Assembly: GCF_018070045.1 (NCBI RefSeq)
Contig: NZ_JAGPYK010000010.1
Coordinates: forward strand, 1 to 64,000
DNA from: Micromonospora sp. U21
Lineage (GTDB): Bacteria; Actinomycetota; Actinomycetes; Mycobacteriales; Micromonosporaceae
Direction of reading: 5' to 3'
Length of the DNA: 64,000 nt
Positions 27,423 to 34,662 of the stretch are shown piece after piece. Numbering within the stretch: position 1 is the stretch's first letter; the number at the start of each line of letters is the position of its first letter. Under the pieces are notes generated by a model, which saw nothing but the letters and a program-made list of their open reading frames with translations, did not search any database and was not told where the DNA came from. The position numbers and the translations under genes were made by a program.

Positions 27423-27484
27423 GTCGATCTAGGGCTCATCGGCGTTAGTTGACCTTCATGGGCGGCGCTTTGCCCTAGATCGGC
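27423..27484. repeat. 62-nt palindromic element, copy A
   Basis: CGATCTAGGGC (27425-27435) is inverted at 27472-27482 as GCCCTAGATCG. Total length is 62 nt, the same as copies at 28551 and 61147. This copy is the most diverged inside. It sits between convergent tadA and the DUF559 gene and includes the last 29 nt of the latter, so the DUF559 protein ends within the element. It could act as a bidirectional terminator. Confidence 0.8.
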
Positions 27485-28376
27485 GAGCGGCGGCGATGGT
27501 GGAAAGGACGTTTTCGGGGGAGTAATACAGGTCTGCTGCGGTGAAGTAACGCATAGCCCACCCCTGTTGCTCAAGCCAGTTGTGGCGTGACCGGTCCCGT
27601 CGCAGAGCGTGGCGGTTGAGGTGGGAAGAGCCGTCGTACTCCGCTGCGATCATGCGGCATGGATCGCCCAGGTCAAGGCGGCACCGGACTCGACCCGTGC
27701 CGTCGCGTACCGGCAACTGGGGTACGAAATCCCTGATGCCGGCATCAATGAGGAGCAGCCGAAGCTCGGTCTCCTGCCTGCACTCCGCGCGCCCGTCCGC
27801 GATCGCCACCAGTTCGCGAGCCTGACGCACACCGCGCAGACCGTCGTGCCGGCTTACCTCGACGAGCAGTTCCTCCGGTGTCACCGCACCGGCGAAGAGC
27901 GCGGCGTCGAGGACCGGCAGTGCGTCGAACCGGGGGAGCGTCCGGACCAGATCAACGGCGACGCGGGGTGCTCTCGCACAGGGGACGCCAAGGATGCAGA
28001 CGGGTGGGGCAGTCGACAAAACTGTCTGGTGTGAGGTGATCCCTCGCCGTTGAGGGAACGGCCTTCCCGCGGGCGTGAGCAGGTGAACGTTGTCAGTCGG
28101 TGCAATCCCGAAGCCGTGGAGTTGGGCAGCGCTGTGAAAGCCCAGCACCGCGTCCGGGTTGTCCATCAGTGCGGCTCGCGCCCGCCCCCACAGCCCGGGC
28201 ACGTCCGGGCCGGAGATGTACCTGCCGTGGTACGGCCGGTGCAGTCGCCCTCTGTTCGAGCGCCACCTGATCGCGCCCGCTGACAGCCCCGCATCCAGTA
28301 GCTGGCGGTAGCGGGTCGGCTGTAGGTCGATTGGGATTCGCCAGGGTAGCTCAGCCGCTTGCGAGTAGAGGTCCAC
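27456..28376 (-). CDS. DUF559 (Vsr-like nuclease fold) protein with AbiEi-like N-terminus
   Basis: 306 residues. The N-terminal 90 (YRQLLDAGLSAGAIRWRSNRGRLHRPYHGRY) resemble the helix-turn-helix start of AbiEi-type antitoxin and related proteins. The C-terminal 110 are DUF559, a PD-(D/E)XK relative of the very short patch repair enzyme, with QETELRLLLIDAG, RCRLDLGDPCRMIAAEYDGSSH and a final WAMRYFTAADLY. The Asp and Glu residues in those blocks could bind metal. Family members are numerous and varied in actinobacteria; function is unproven. The 3' end lies in palindrome A; palindrome B lies 175 nt upstream. The start GTG is weak. Confidence 0.75.
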   Translation of the reverse strand: MDLYSQAAELPWRIPIDLQPTRYRQLLDAGLSAGAIRWRSNRGRLHRPYHGRYISGPDVPGLWGRARAALMDNPDAVLGFHSAAQLHGFGIAPTDNVHLLTPAGRPFPQRRGITSHQTVLSTAPPVCILGVPCARAPRVAVDLVRTLPRFDALPVLDAALFAGAVTPEELLVEVSRHDGLRGVRQARELVAIADGRAECRQETELRLLLIDAGIRDFVPQLPVRDGTGRVRCRLDLGDPCRMIAAEYDGSSHLNRHALRRDRSRHNWLEQQGWAMRYFTAADLYYSPENVLSTIAAARRSRAKRRP

Positions 28377-28550
28377 GAGGGGGAAGGCTTCCCCCGCTTA
28401 CCGTCGCTGCGCTCACCCACGGCCTCCACCTGTGGATAACCCGCAGCCCTGTGCACAATCCCCGTCAACTCCACCCCTGTGCTACCCCGCCCCTCCGGCC
28501 CCCACCGCCCCTCCGGCCCCACCCCTCGCCCCCGCCGCCCGCCGCCCGCC

Positions 28551-28612
28551 GTCGATCTAGGGCATGTCGTCGCAAGTGAAGATCCACTAGTAGCGAGATG
28601 CCCTAGATCGAC
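28551..28612. repeat. 62-nt palindromic element, copy B
   Basis: GTCGATCTAGGGCAT is inverted at the right end as ATGCCCTAGATCGAC. The inner TCGTCGC and GCGA also match copy C. A C-rich tract of about 70 nt precedes it, and a G-rich run with four GGGG blocks one base apart (28619-28637) follows. It lies 71 nt beyond the deoD stop, where it could end deoD transcription. The rest of the 306-nt gap (28377-28682) holds TGTGGATAA and GTGCACAA motifs of unknown meaning. Confidence 0.85.
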
Positions 28613-28682
28613 GAGGCTGGGGCGGGGCGGGGCGGGGTACGGGGTGGCGGGCGGGCGACGGGGCGGTGGGTACGACGAAGGG

Positions 28683-29390
28683 TCAGGCGACGATGGTGTC
28701 CAACGCGATCTCCACCATCTGGCTGAAGGTCTGCTCCCGCTCCGCCGAGGTGGTCTTCTCGCCGGTCTTGATGTGGTCGCTGACGGTCAGCACGGTCAGC
28801 GCGCGCGCCTTGAACCGGGCGGCGATCGTGTAGAGCGCCGCGGACTCCATCTCCACCGCCAGCACGCCGTAGTCGGCGAGGGTGTCGTAGAGGTCCGGCC
28901 GGTCCGTGTAGAAGGCGTCCGCGGCCAGGATCGGCCCGACGCGCATGGTGATGCCGCGACGCTCGGCCACCTCGACCGAGGTACGCAGCAGCCCGAAGTC
29001 GGCCACCGGGGCGTAGTCGATCAAGCCGTCGAAGCGCATCCGGTTCATGTTCGAGTCGGTGGACGACCCGATCGCGGCGACCACGTCGCGCAGTTGGAGG
29101 TCGGTGCTGAGGGCGCCGCAGGAGCCGACCCGGATCAGCGTCTTCACGCCGTACTCGTTGATCAGCTCGTGGGCGTAGATGGAGGCGGACGGCATGCCCA
29201 TGCCGGAGCCCTGGACGGAGACCTCGACGCCGTTCCAGCGGCCGGTGAAGCCCAGCATGCCCCGGACCGTCGAGTAGCAGGTGGCGCCCTCGAGGTAGGT
29301 CTCCGCGATCCACTTGGCCCGCAGCGGGTCGCCCGGCATCAGGACCCGCTCGGCGATCTCTCCCGGCTTCGCGCCGATGTGCGTACTCAT
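28683..29390 (-). CDS. deoD: purine-nucleoside phosphorylase
   Basis: 235 residues, the bacterial hexameric type. It splits purine (deoxy)nucleosides with phosphate to base and (deoxy)ribose-1-phosphate. [15 protein letters not shown] binds phosphate; RVGSCGAL, the loop [12 protein letters not shown], and [11 protein letters not shown] (nucleoside ribose site) are intact. The active-site Asp is in [10 protein letters not shown]. It is a stand-alone gene read toward palindrome B. The next gene upstream is tRNA-Ser on the other strand. Confidence 0.93.
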   Translation of the reverse strand: MSTHIGAKPGEIAERVLMPGDPLRAKWIAETYLEGATCYSTVRGMLGFTGRWNGVEVSVQGSGMGMPSASIYAHELINEYGVKTLIRVGSCGALSTDLQLRDVVAAIGSSTDSNMNRMRFDGLIDYAPVADFGLLRTSVEVAERRGITMRVGPILAADAFYTDRPDLYDTLADYGVLAVEMESAALYTIAARFKARALTVLTVSDHIKTGEKTTSAEREQTFSQMVEIALDTIVA

Positions 29391-29465
29391 GGCAAAGATC
29401 CTGCCAGGCCGCTGCGGGTGATACCGGTTCGGCGTCCCAACCGGGGGTCCTGTACCCTCGTCGGC

Positions 29466-29552
29466 GGTGGCGTGTCCGAGCGGCCTAAGGAGCACGCCTC
29501 GAAAGCGTGTGAGGGTTAACGCCCTCCGAGGGTTCAAATCCCTCCGCCACCG
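29466..29552 (+). tRNA. serU: tRNA-Ser(CGA)
   Basis: A class II tRNA with a long variable arm. The acceptor stem is GGTGGCG with CGCCACC. The anticodon stem-loop is CACGC-CTCGAAA-GCGTG, giving anticodon CGA. The T-loop is GGGTTCAAATCCC. No CCA is encoded. Its last eight bases begin the 64-nt direct repeat that is found again at 31342. Confidence 0.93.
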
Positions 29553-29608
29553 CTCCTGAGATGCGAAAACGCCCGGTTGATCCGCGAGGATCGACCGGGC
29601 GTTTCTGC
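29545..29608. repeat. 64-nt direct repeat, left copy: tRNA-Ser 3' end plus terminator
   Basis: The repeat runs from CGCCACCG at the tRNA 3' end, through CTCCTGAGATGCGAAA, to a strong hairpin at 29567-29604 (AAACGCCCGGT with ACCGGGCGTTT). It matches 31342-31405 at 63 of 64 positions (T29578 versus C31375). The hairpin is the natural terminator of the tRNA gene. Confidence 0.92.
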
Positions 29609-29780
29609 ATGTGGTCTCGCTGGGCGATGTCCCGACGGACCTGGGCGGTCAGGTGTTGATGTACTGAGGTGCGACGGTCGGCAGACTGGGTCGCCGGTTG
29701 CAGTAGATGGTGGGACGCGCAACAGGCGGATTCGGTCCAGGTCCCGTAACCTCCGGCCGCTGACTGACACAAGTAGGGGT

Positions 29781-30314
29781 ATGAGGGAAGTCAACGCCCG
29801 GGGAGCCGACTGGTTCCGCGGGATCTACGCACGGCACTATCCAGACGTCGTGCGCTACGGACTGCGGCGACTCGAAGGCCTGACGGCGGCGGAGGAACTC
29901 GCCCAGGAGGTCTTCCTGGTGGCCTGGCGGCGCCGGTCGGAACTGCCCCCGCGGACGTTGCCCTGGCTGTATGGGGTCGCTCGTCGGCTGTTGGCCAACC
30001 ATTGGCGTGCCCAACGGGCCGTACCGCCGCCCGTGGAGCTGACCGAGGCTGTCGTGTTGGACCGCCATGACGGCGTGGTGCGGCTGGTCGATGTGCGTGC
30101 GGCGCTCAGTCGGCTCTCGGACGACGATCAGGAGATCCTGCGGCTGGTCGGCTGGGAGCAGTCGTCGCTGAGCGAGGCGGCGCAGGTCTTGGGCTGCGGT
30201 GCGGCCACGGCCAAAGTGCGGCTGCACCGGGCTCGACGGCGGCTGACCGAGATGCTGCGGGAGCATCCCGAACAGACCCCCTCACTCGACGGCCAGCTAG
30301 GAGGGGCGCGATGA
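29781..30314 (+). CDS. ECF-type RNA polymerase sigma factor
   Basis: 177 residues. Region 2 is at about 10-75 (YARHYPDVVRYGLRRLEG, AEELAQEVFLVAWRR) and region 4 at about 105-165 (LSRLSDDDQEILRLVGWEQ, LSEAAQVLGCGAATAKVRLHRARRRL, a helix-turn-helix). It redirects RNA polymerase to a small set of promoters. Its ATG is the first in frame after the weak GTAGGGG site. The stop overlaps the next start by 4 nt (ATGA), so it is coupled to the CU044_5270-type partner, a common pair in which the partner may restrain the sigma factor. Confidence 0.87.
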   Translation: MREVNARGADWFRGIYARHYPDVVRYGLRRLEGLTAAEELAQEVFLVAWRRRSELPPRTLPWLYGVARRLLANHWRAQRAVPPPVELTEAVVLDRHDGVVRLVDVRAALSRLSDDDQEILRLVGWEQSSLSEAAQVLGCGAATAKVRLHRARRRLTEMLREHPEQTPSLDGQLGGAR

Positions 30315-31312
30315 ACAAGCGTGCGCGGGAATTGCTGGAGGCCGCTGACCCGGCCCGTGGGATCCAGTTGGGGGCCGGTGACGTCGAGGAAGTGTTGCGG
30401 CTCGCCAGCAACGACGTGACGTCCTACGACGCCGTGGTACCTGCTCAGCGGGCGCGCCGACTCGTTGCCGTCGGGGCGGCCTTCGCCGTAGTCGCCGTGG
30501 CGGCGATGACGGTCACGGTCCTCCGATCCACCGCCGGACCCGTCGAATCATCCCGGCCTTCGGCTGTTCCGGGTGCCGCTGGCGTTCCGGCCCACTGCCT
30601 GGCCACGATCGCGAACCGGATGCGAGCCACCTCGTACGACGGGCAGACCGGACGGTATGAGTACCTGCACAGGAGGGGGCGGGGTGGCAGTTCGGCATTG
30701 CACGGTGATCCCGCCTGGTCAGCGACCGTCCAGTTCAGCGAGGAGACGTCGCGGTGGCTCGCCGCCAACGGCTCGGGACGCATGCGCATCGTGCGAGGAG
30801 CACCGACCTATCCGGACGAAGCGTCGCGGGATTTCTACAACCGGCACCCAGGCATGATCCCGAAGGAAGGTTCCGAGACGGACGACCTGCGCCCCGGAGA
30901 CCTCAGTGTCCTGCCGCTGCCGGCGGCGGAACCTGCGGCAATGGGTCAGGCGCTGTACCAGCCGCGGGAGAACGGGCCATCGCAGGTGCTTGTCAGCGTC
31001 GCGGAGCTGAACAACGAGCGGGTCGTGGGCTTTGCGCATCGGGTTGCGGTGCTGCGGTTCCTTGCCGGAACGGAGGGGGTGACCTGTCGCGATGAGCAGA
31101 CTGATCCGGCGGGACGGACCGGGGTCGTGGTGTCGGCCGACTTCGGCCGAGGTCCCCGGCCGAGCCCCGGCGATTGGGGCAGGGAGTATCTGCTTTTCGA
31201 CCCGCAGACCGGGGAGTTGCTGGCCAGGGGTGGCGGCGCCAACTCCGCAGCCGGCGGTGTGACGTGGTCGACCGTGTACCTGGAACGGGGTTACACGGAC
31301 GTGCTCGGCTGA
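30311..31312 (+). CDS. CU044_5270 family membrane-anchored partner of the sigma factor
   Basis: 333 residues. A cytoplasmic start of about 50 residues (MNKRARELLEAADPARG) precedes one transmembrane helix (about 54-75). The outer domain of about 250 residues includes YEYLHRRGRGGS and ends TWSTVYLERGYTDVLG. The plan is that of CU044_5270 proteins, encoded after SigE-like ECF genes in actinobacteria. The start of the cytoplasmic part could bind the sigma factor; this is inference. The right direct repeat begins 30 nt after its stop. Confidence 0.78.
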   Translation: MNKRARELLEAADPARGIQLGAGDVEEVLRLASNDVTSYDAVVPAQRARRLVAVGAAFAVVAVAAMTVTVLRSTAGPVESSRPSAVPGAAGVPAHCLATIANRMRATSYDGQTGRYEYLHRRGRGGSSALHGDPAWSATVQFSEETSRWLAANGSGRMRIVRGAPTYPDEASRDFYNRHPGMIPKEGSETDDLRPGDLSVLPLPAAEPAAMGQALYQPRENGPSQVLVSVAELNNERVVGFAHRVAVLRFLAGTEGVTCRDEQTDPAGRTGVVVSADFGRGPRPSPGDWGREYLLFDPQTGELLARGGGANSAAGGVTWSTVYLERGYTDVLG

Positions 31313-31341
31313 CGACGTGACGGCGACATGCGGTTGGCGAT

Positions 31342-31405
31342 CGCCACCGCTCCTGAGATGCGAAAACGCCCGGTCGATCCGCGAGGATCGACCGGGCGTT
31401 TCTGC
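31342..31405. repeat. 64-nt direct repeat, right copy
   Basis: 63/64 identical to 29545-29608, including the last eight bases of tRNA-Ser and the whole terminator. There is no tRNA here, only its 3' stub. It ends exactly before the stop codon of the convergent SDR gene, so its hairpin can end both transcripts. Confidence 0.92.
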
Positions 31406-32155
31406 TCAGAGCTGTTGCTGGCCGCCGTCGACGAAGAGCTCGCCGCCGGTCATGTAGCTGCTCTGGTCGGAGGCGAGGAAGAGCGCGGCGTTGGCGATCT
31501 CGTCCGGTTGGGCCATCCGACGCATGGGCACGCCCGAGGCGATGGCCTGCAACAACCCGGGTGCCTCCTCCGGGCTGGGCGCCAGGCCAGCGACGCCCGG
31601 GGTCTCGGTCGGGCCGGGGATCAGGGTGTTGACCCGAATGTTCCGGCCGACCAGCTCTGCGGCCCAGGTGCGGCCGAACGAGCGGATCGCGGCCTTGGAG
31701 GCGGCGTAGACGCTGAACGCCGGGGTGCCGTTGACCGCGGCCGTCGAGCCGGACAGCACGACGGAGGCGCCCTCGTTGAGCAGGGGCAGGGCCTTCTGCA
31801 CGGTGAAGAGGGTGCCGCGCACGTTGCGGTCGAAGGTGCTCGCGAAGTGCTCGACCGTGATCGAGCCCAGGGGGAGGAACTCCCCGCCTCCGGCGTTGGT
31901 GAATACCACGTCCAGCCCCGCGCCCCGGGCCTGGATCTCCTGCATCACGCGGTCCAGGTCGTCGAGATCGCTCACGTCGCTGGCGACGCCGGTGGCGTTG
32001 GCGCCGATGCTCGTCACGGCCTCGTCTAGCTGCTCTTTGCCCCGTCCGGTGACGAAGACGTACGCGCCTTCGGCGGCGAAGCGGCGGGCGGCGGCCAGGC
32101 CGATGCCGGCGGTGCCCCCGGTGACGAGGGCGATCTTGCCGTCAAGCTGTCCCAC
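31406..32155 (-). CDS. SDR family oxidoreductase
   Basis: 249 residues, a classical short-chain dehydrogenase. The NAD(P) site is TGGTAGIG (12-19), with TNAGG near 90, the catalytic Ser in VVLSGSTAAV, and YAASK near 152-156. PGPTETPG and the C-terminal YMTGGELFVDGGQQQ complete the fold. An Arg after strand 2 (VTGRGKEQ) hints at NADPH. It begins at a GTG, 60 nt downstream of the decayed LLM gene, and probably belongs to the TetR-controlled unit. The substrate is unknown. Confidence 0.9.
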   Translation of the reverse strand: MGQLDGKIALVTGGTAGIGLAAARRFAAEGAYVFVTGRGKEQLDEAVTSIGANATGVASDVSDLDDLDRVMQEIQARGAGLDVVFTNAGGGEFLPLGSITVEHFASTFDRNVRGTLFTVQKALPLLNEGASVVLSGSTAAVNGTPAFSVYAASKAAIRSFGRTWAAELVGRNIRVNTLIPGPTETPGVAGLAPSPEEAPGLLQAIASGVPMRRMAQPDEIANAALFLASDQSSYMTGGELFVDGGQQQL

Positions 32156-32215
32156 GATTGGTCTCCTGTTGTTTGTGGTGCGGTTGTCCTGCCGGGCTGT
32201 TGTGCCGGCCGGTGG

Positions 32216-32873
32216 TCAAGGGGTTGCGGGGGTGGAGGCGAAGCTCGGTAGGAGGGTCGCCAGGTCGCGCCACTGCGGCAGGGGCAGCGCCGGCCGATCC
32301 GGACCGTCGGGCCGCAGCACGTGGAGGGCGACGTGGTCCGCGCCCGCGTCCAGGTGCTCGTGGATGCGCGTGGCCACCGCGTCCAGGTCGCCCCAGGCGA
32401 TCAGGGCGTCGATCAGGCGGTCGCTGCCCCCGGGGATCAGGTCGTCGTCGGTGAACCCCAGGCGGCCGGGGCGCCGCATCGAGGGCGTCCAGCCAGCGGC
32501 CCATCGTCTCCACCGGCCGGCCGTAGTCCTGGCCTGCCTGTGCGGCTGAGTGGGCGTTGCTCACCCCGAAGCCGAAAATCGTCCGGGGCCCGTGTGCGGC
32601 GTCCAGCGCGGCGAGCCGGTCACCGAGAACCACCGGGTCCTGGCCCCAGATCGCCAGCACACCCAGCGCCACCGTGGCCTGCGGCGCGGCCGTCAGCAGG
32701 TGCCCGACGTCGTCGACGGCGCCGCCACCGTCGAGGCCCGGCACCCACAGCGCCCGGAAGCCTCGCTCGTCGAGTTCGGCCGCCGCGTCCCGGACGGCCG
32801 GGTTCGCGGCGCCGCGTAGCTCCATGCTCCAGAGCCCGACCGCAGGCAGCGAGGTGTTCGGTCGAGTCGCCAC
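32216..32873 (-). pseudogene. F420-dependent LLM-class oxidoreductase (TIGR03620-like), internally deleted
   Basis: The N-terminal part (VGLWSMELRG... YGRPVETMGRWLDALDAA) and the C-terminal part (RRPGRLGFTDDDLIPGGSDRLIDALIAWG...) belong to one luciferase-like protein but lie in different frames. They meet near 32478. Intact relatives have roughly 90-110 more residues between these parts, holding the strands that complete the barrel and the cofactor site. So an internal out-of-frame deletion has destroyed the enzyme. The start GTG at 32873 has GGAGGA upstream and is followed by TetR-type operators, so the promoter side remains. Confidence 0.8.
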
Positions 32874-32892
32874 ACCATCCTCCAAGAATTCT

Positions 32893-32960
32893 GTACCGAT
32901 CGGTACTGATCTGACCGTAGCAACCCCTGGCCTGGTTCGCAAATTTCTGTACCGATCGGT
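32893..32960. promoter_or_regulatory. two TetR-type operators
   Basis: GTACCGATCGGTAC at 32893-32906 is a perfect palindrome. TTCTGTACCGATCGGT recurs at 32945-32960 as a second site with the same left part. They fill the gap between the divergent LLM/SDR unit and the tetR gene, as expected for an autoregulated TetR repressor that also controls the neighbouring oxidoreductases. Confidence 0.8.
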
Positions 32961-33001
32961 TGCGCCGCGGGGTAGTGTGGCTGGCGGGAGGTGGTGGAGC
33001 C

Positions 33002-33634
33002 GTGCCGCAGCGAGGACGACCACGGGGTTTCGACGCCGACGCGGCGCTGGAACGCGCGGTGGAGGTGTTCTGGCGTCAGGGGTACGAGGGAGCGTCGGTG
33101 AGCGACCTCACCGCCGCCATGGGCATCAACAAGCCCAGCCTCTACGCCGCGTACGGCGGCAAGGAGGAGCTGTTCCGCAAGGTCGTGGCCCGCTACGCCG
33201 AACAGGACATGGGGTACGCGCGAAACGCTTTCGCCCAACCCACCGCGTACCAGGTCGTCGCCACCCTGTTGCGCGACAACGTGCTCGCCGTGACCCGGCC
33301 CGACCGTCCGGCCGGCTGCCTGTCGATCCAGGGCGGCACCGCCTGCTCCACCCAGAACGCGCCGGTCGCCGGGTTCCTCGCCGCCAGCCGCCTGGCCGGT
33401 GAACGCGCCCTCGCCGACCGGTTCGCCAGCGCCGTCGCCGAAGGCGACCTACCCGCCGACGCCGACCCGGCCGCGCTCGCCCGCTTCGTCATGATCGTCA
33501 CCGAAGGCCAGTCGGTGCACGCCGCCGCCGGGGTCACCCGGGAGGCCCTGCAGCAGGCGGCCGAGATCGCGCTCGCCGGGTTCGCCGCCGCGTCGGGGGC
33601 ACGGCTGCCCGAACACGCGACCGACACGGCCTGA
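33002..33634 (+). CDS. TetR/AcrR family transcriptional regulator
   Basis: 210 residues. The N-terminal DNA-binding domain is complete: GRPRGFDADAALERAVEVFW, then helix-turn-helix ASVSDLTAAMGINKPSLYAAYGGKEELF (shown in part; about 32-58). The C-terminal domain has CLSIQGGTAC, seen in the AcrR group of short-chain-dehydrogenase-linked regulators. GGAGG precedes the GTG start. Two palindromes upstream are the likely binding sites; the divergent SDR gene is the likely target. Confidence 0.9.
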   Translation: MPQRGRPRGFDADAALERAVEVFWRQGYEGASVSDLTAAMGINKPSLYAAYGGKEELFRKVVARYAEQDMGYARNAFAQPTAYQVVATLLRDNVLAVTRPDRPAGCLSIQGGTACSTQNAPVAGFLAASRLAGERALADRFASAVAEGDLPADADPAALARFVMIVTEGQSVHAAAGVTREALQQAAEIALAGFAAASGARLPEHATDTA

Positions 33635-33651
33635 GCCCCGGCGACGGGCGC

Positions 33652-33858
33652 TCACCGTTGGAGCAGCGCCGCCACCCCGTCGAGCAGCCGTTGCAGGCCG
33701 AATTCGAAGAGGCTCTCGACGTTGAGGTCGACCGCCGATCGGGTGAGCCGGGCCAGGTGCGCAAACTCGCCCGCCGCGAGCAGCGCGGTCAGGTCGGGCA
33801 CGACGGATTTCGCGGAGGCCCACTCGTACGACTTCTGGCGGTCGTTCCGCGACTGACG
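33652..33858 (-). pseudogene. C-terminal fragment of a second TetR regulator
   Basis: In one frame the minus strand reads about 68 residues, including KSYEWASAKSVVPDLTALL and NVESLFEFGLQRLLDGVAAL, and ends in a TGA at 33652-33654. This is the last part of a TetR_C-type ligand domain. There is no start codon, an in-frame TAG lies just upstream near 33890, and the DNA-binding domain is gone. It is a remnant beside the intact tetR. Confidence 0.7.
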
Positions 33859-33875
33859 CCATGGCCCGGCATGCC

Positions 33876-33908
33876 GAGCGGGCCGGTCCTACGTGGACCG
33901 ACCCGCTC
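33876..33908 (-). terminator. terminator of the secreted hypothetical gene
   Basis: GAGCGGGCCGGTCC and GGACCGACCCGCTC form a 14-bp stem with one mismatch and a 5-nt loop, 11 nt past the stop at 33919. Confidence 0.7.
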
Positions 33909-33918
33909 GACACCCGGA

Positions 33919-34449
33919 TCAGCAGGGGCCGGTGCCCTCGTCGAAGAGGCGGCGGGCCCAGTCGGCGTAACCGGCGATGGTCTTCCGGACCGTGCGCCCG
34001 TCGTGCAGGAAGAGGTACGCGCGGTCGCCGCGGCGGGCGAGCAGCCCGTCGAGCCGGTACCTCCCCTGTGGAGCCCGCAGCCGGGTCACCGACGGATAGC
34101 GGGACCAGACCTGGTCGACGGGTGAGCCAGCCGTGATGCCCTCCGGTGTCCGCATCGGGTCGCCAACCCACAGCAGCACCAGTTTGTCCTCGGCGAAGAC
34201 CGGGCTGACCGTGTCGTGGCCGGCGAGCATCGGCCCGCAGGCGTCCAGGTCGGTACGCAGGATGCCCCGGCGGGTCAGTTCAGCCTCGGTGTCACCGAAC
34301 TCGATGTTGCGCAGGCCGTTCAGGTCGATGATCTCCACGCTGCCGGCGGGCCGGCCGTCCGGGACCGGTCCCGGTGGCGGCACGCCGCTGCCGGCGATCG
34401 AGGCAGCCGTCAGCAGCGTGGCAATAAACGCAAATTGTCGCAATTTCAT
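33919..34449 (-). CDS. secreted protein of unknown function
   Basis: 176 residues. A signal peptide (MKLRQFAFIATLLTAASIAG, cleavage near 22) is followed by a 150-residue domain with GLRNIEFGDTEAELTRRGIL and SPVDQVWSRYPSV. These two pieces recall small extracellular proteins of actinobacteria with paired threshold-type repeats, but no family name can be given. Cys at LDACGPM and at the last residue could form a disulfide. GGGG and a T-rich stretch lie upstream; no clear operon partner. Confidence 0.7.
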   Translation of the reverse strand: MKLRQFAFIATLLTAASIAGSGVPPPGPVPDGRPAGSVEIIDLNGLRNIEFGDTEAELTRRGILRTDLDACGPMLAGHDTVSPVFAEDKLVLLWVGDPMRTPEGITAGSPVDQVWSRYPSVTRLRAPQGRYRLDGLLARRGDRAYLFLHDGRTVRKTIAGYADWARRLFDEGTGPC

Positions 34450-34662
34450 GGAATCCCCCAGTCCCCAACGGAACCGGGGCGTTCAGGTTGCTGCCGGTCG
34501 CCGGATTTCTGGAGCGGCGTGGAGACTCTGTGGCCGCCAGCCCACGGATTCCGTTTGGTCGACGGGGATGCCCGGTCGGCGCCCGCCCTGCCCGTTCGCC
34601 TTATTGGAGCAATCCAATCGTCCGCCTACTGTGTCCAGGCGCCTAACGGAAGCGGGGTTCCC

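Noticed and set aside
29609-31341. Integrase, excisionase or plasmid functions inside the tRNA-flanked module
   Set aside because: Both strands were read. Only the sigma factor and its partner are coding; no tyrosine or serine recombinase motif was seen.
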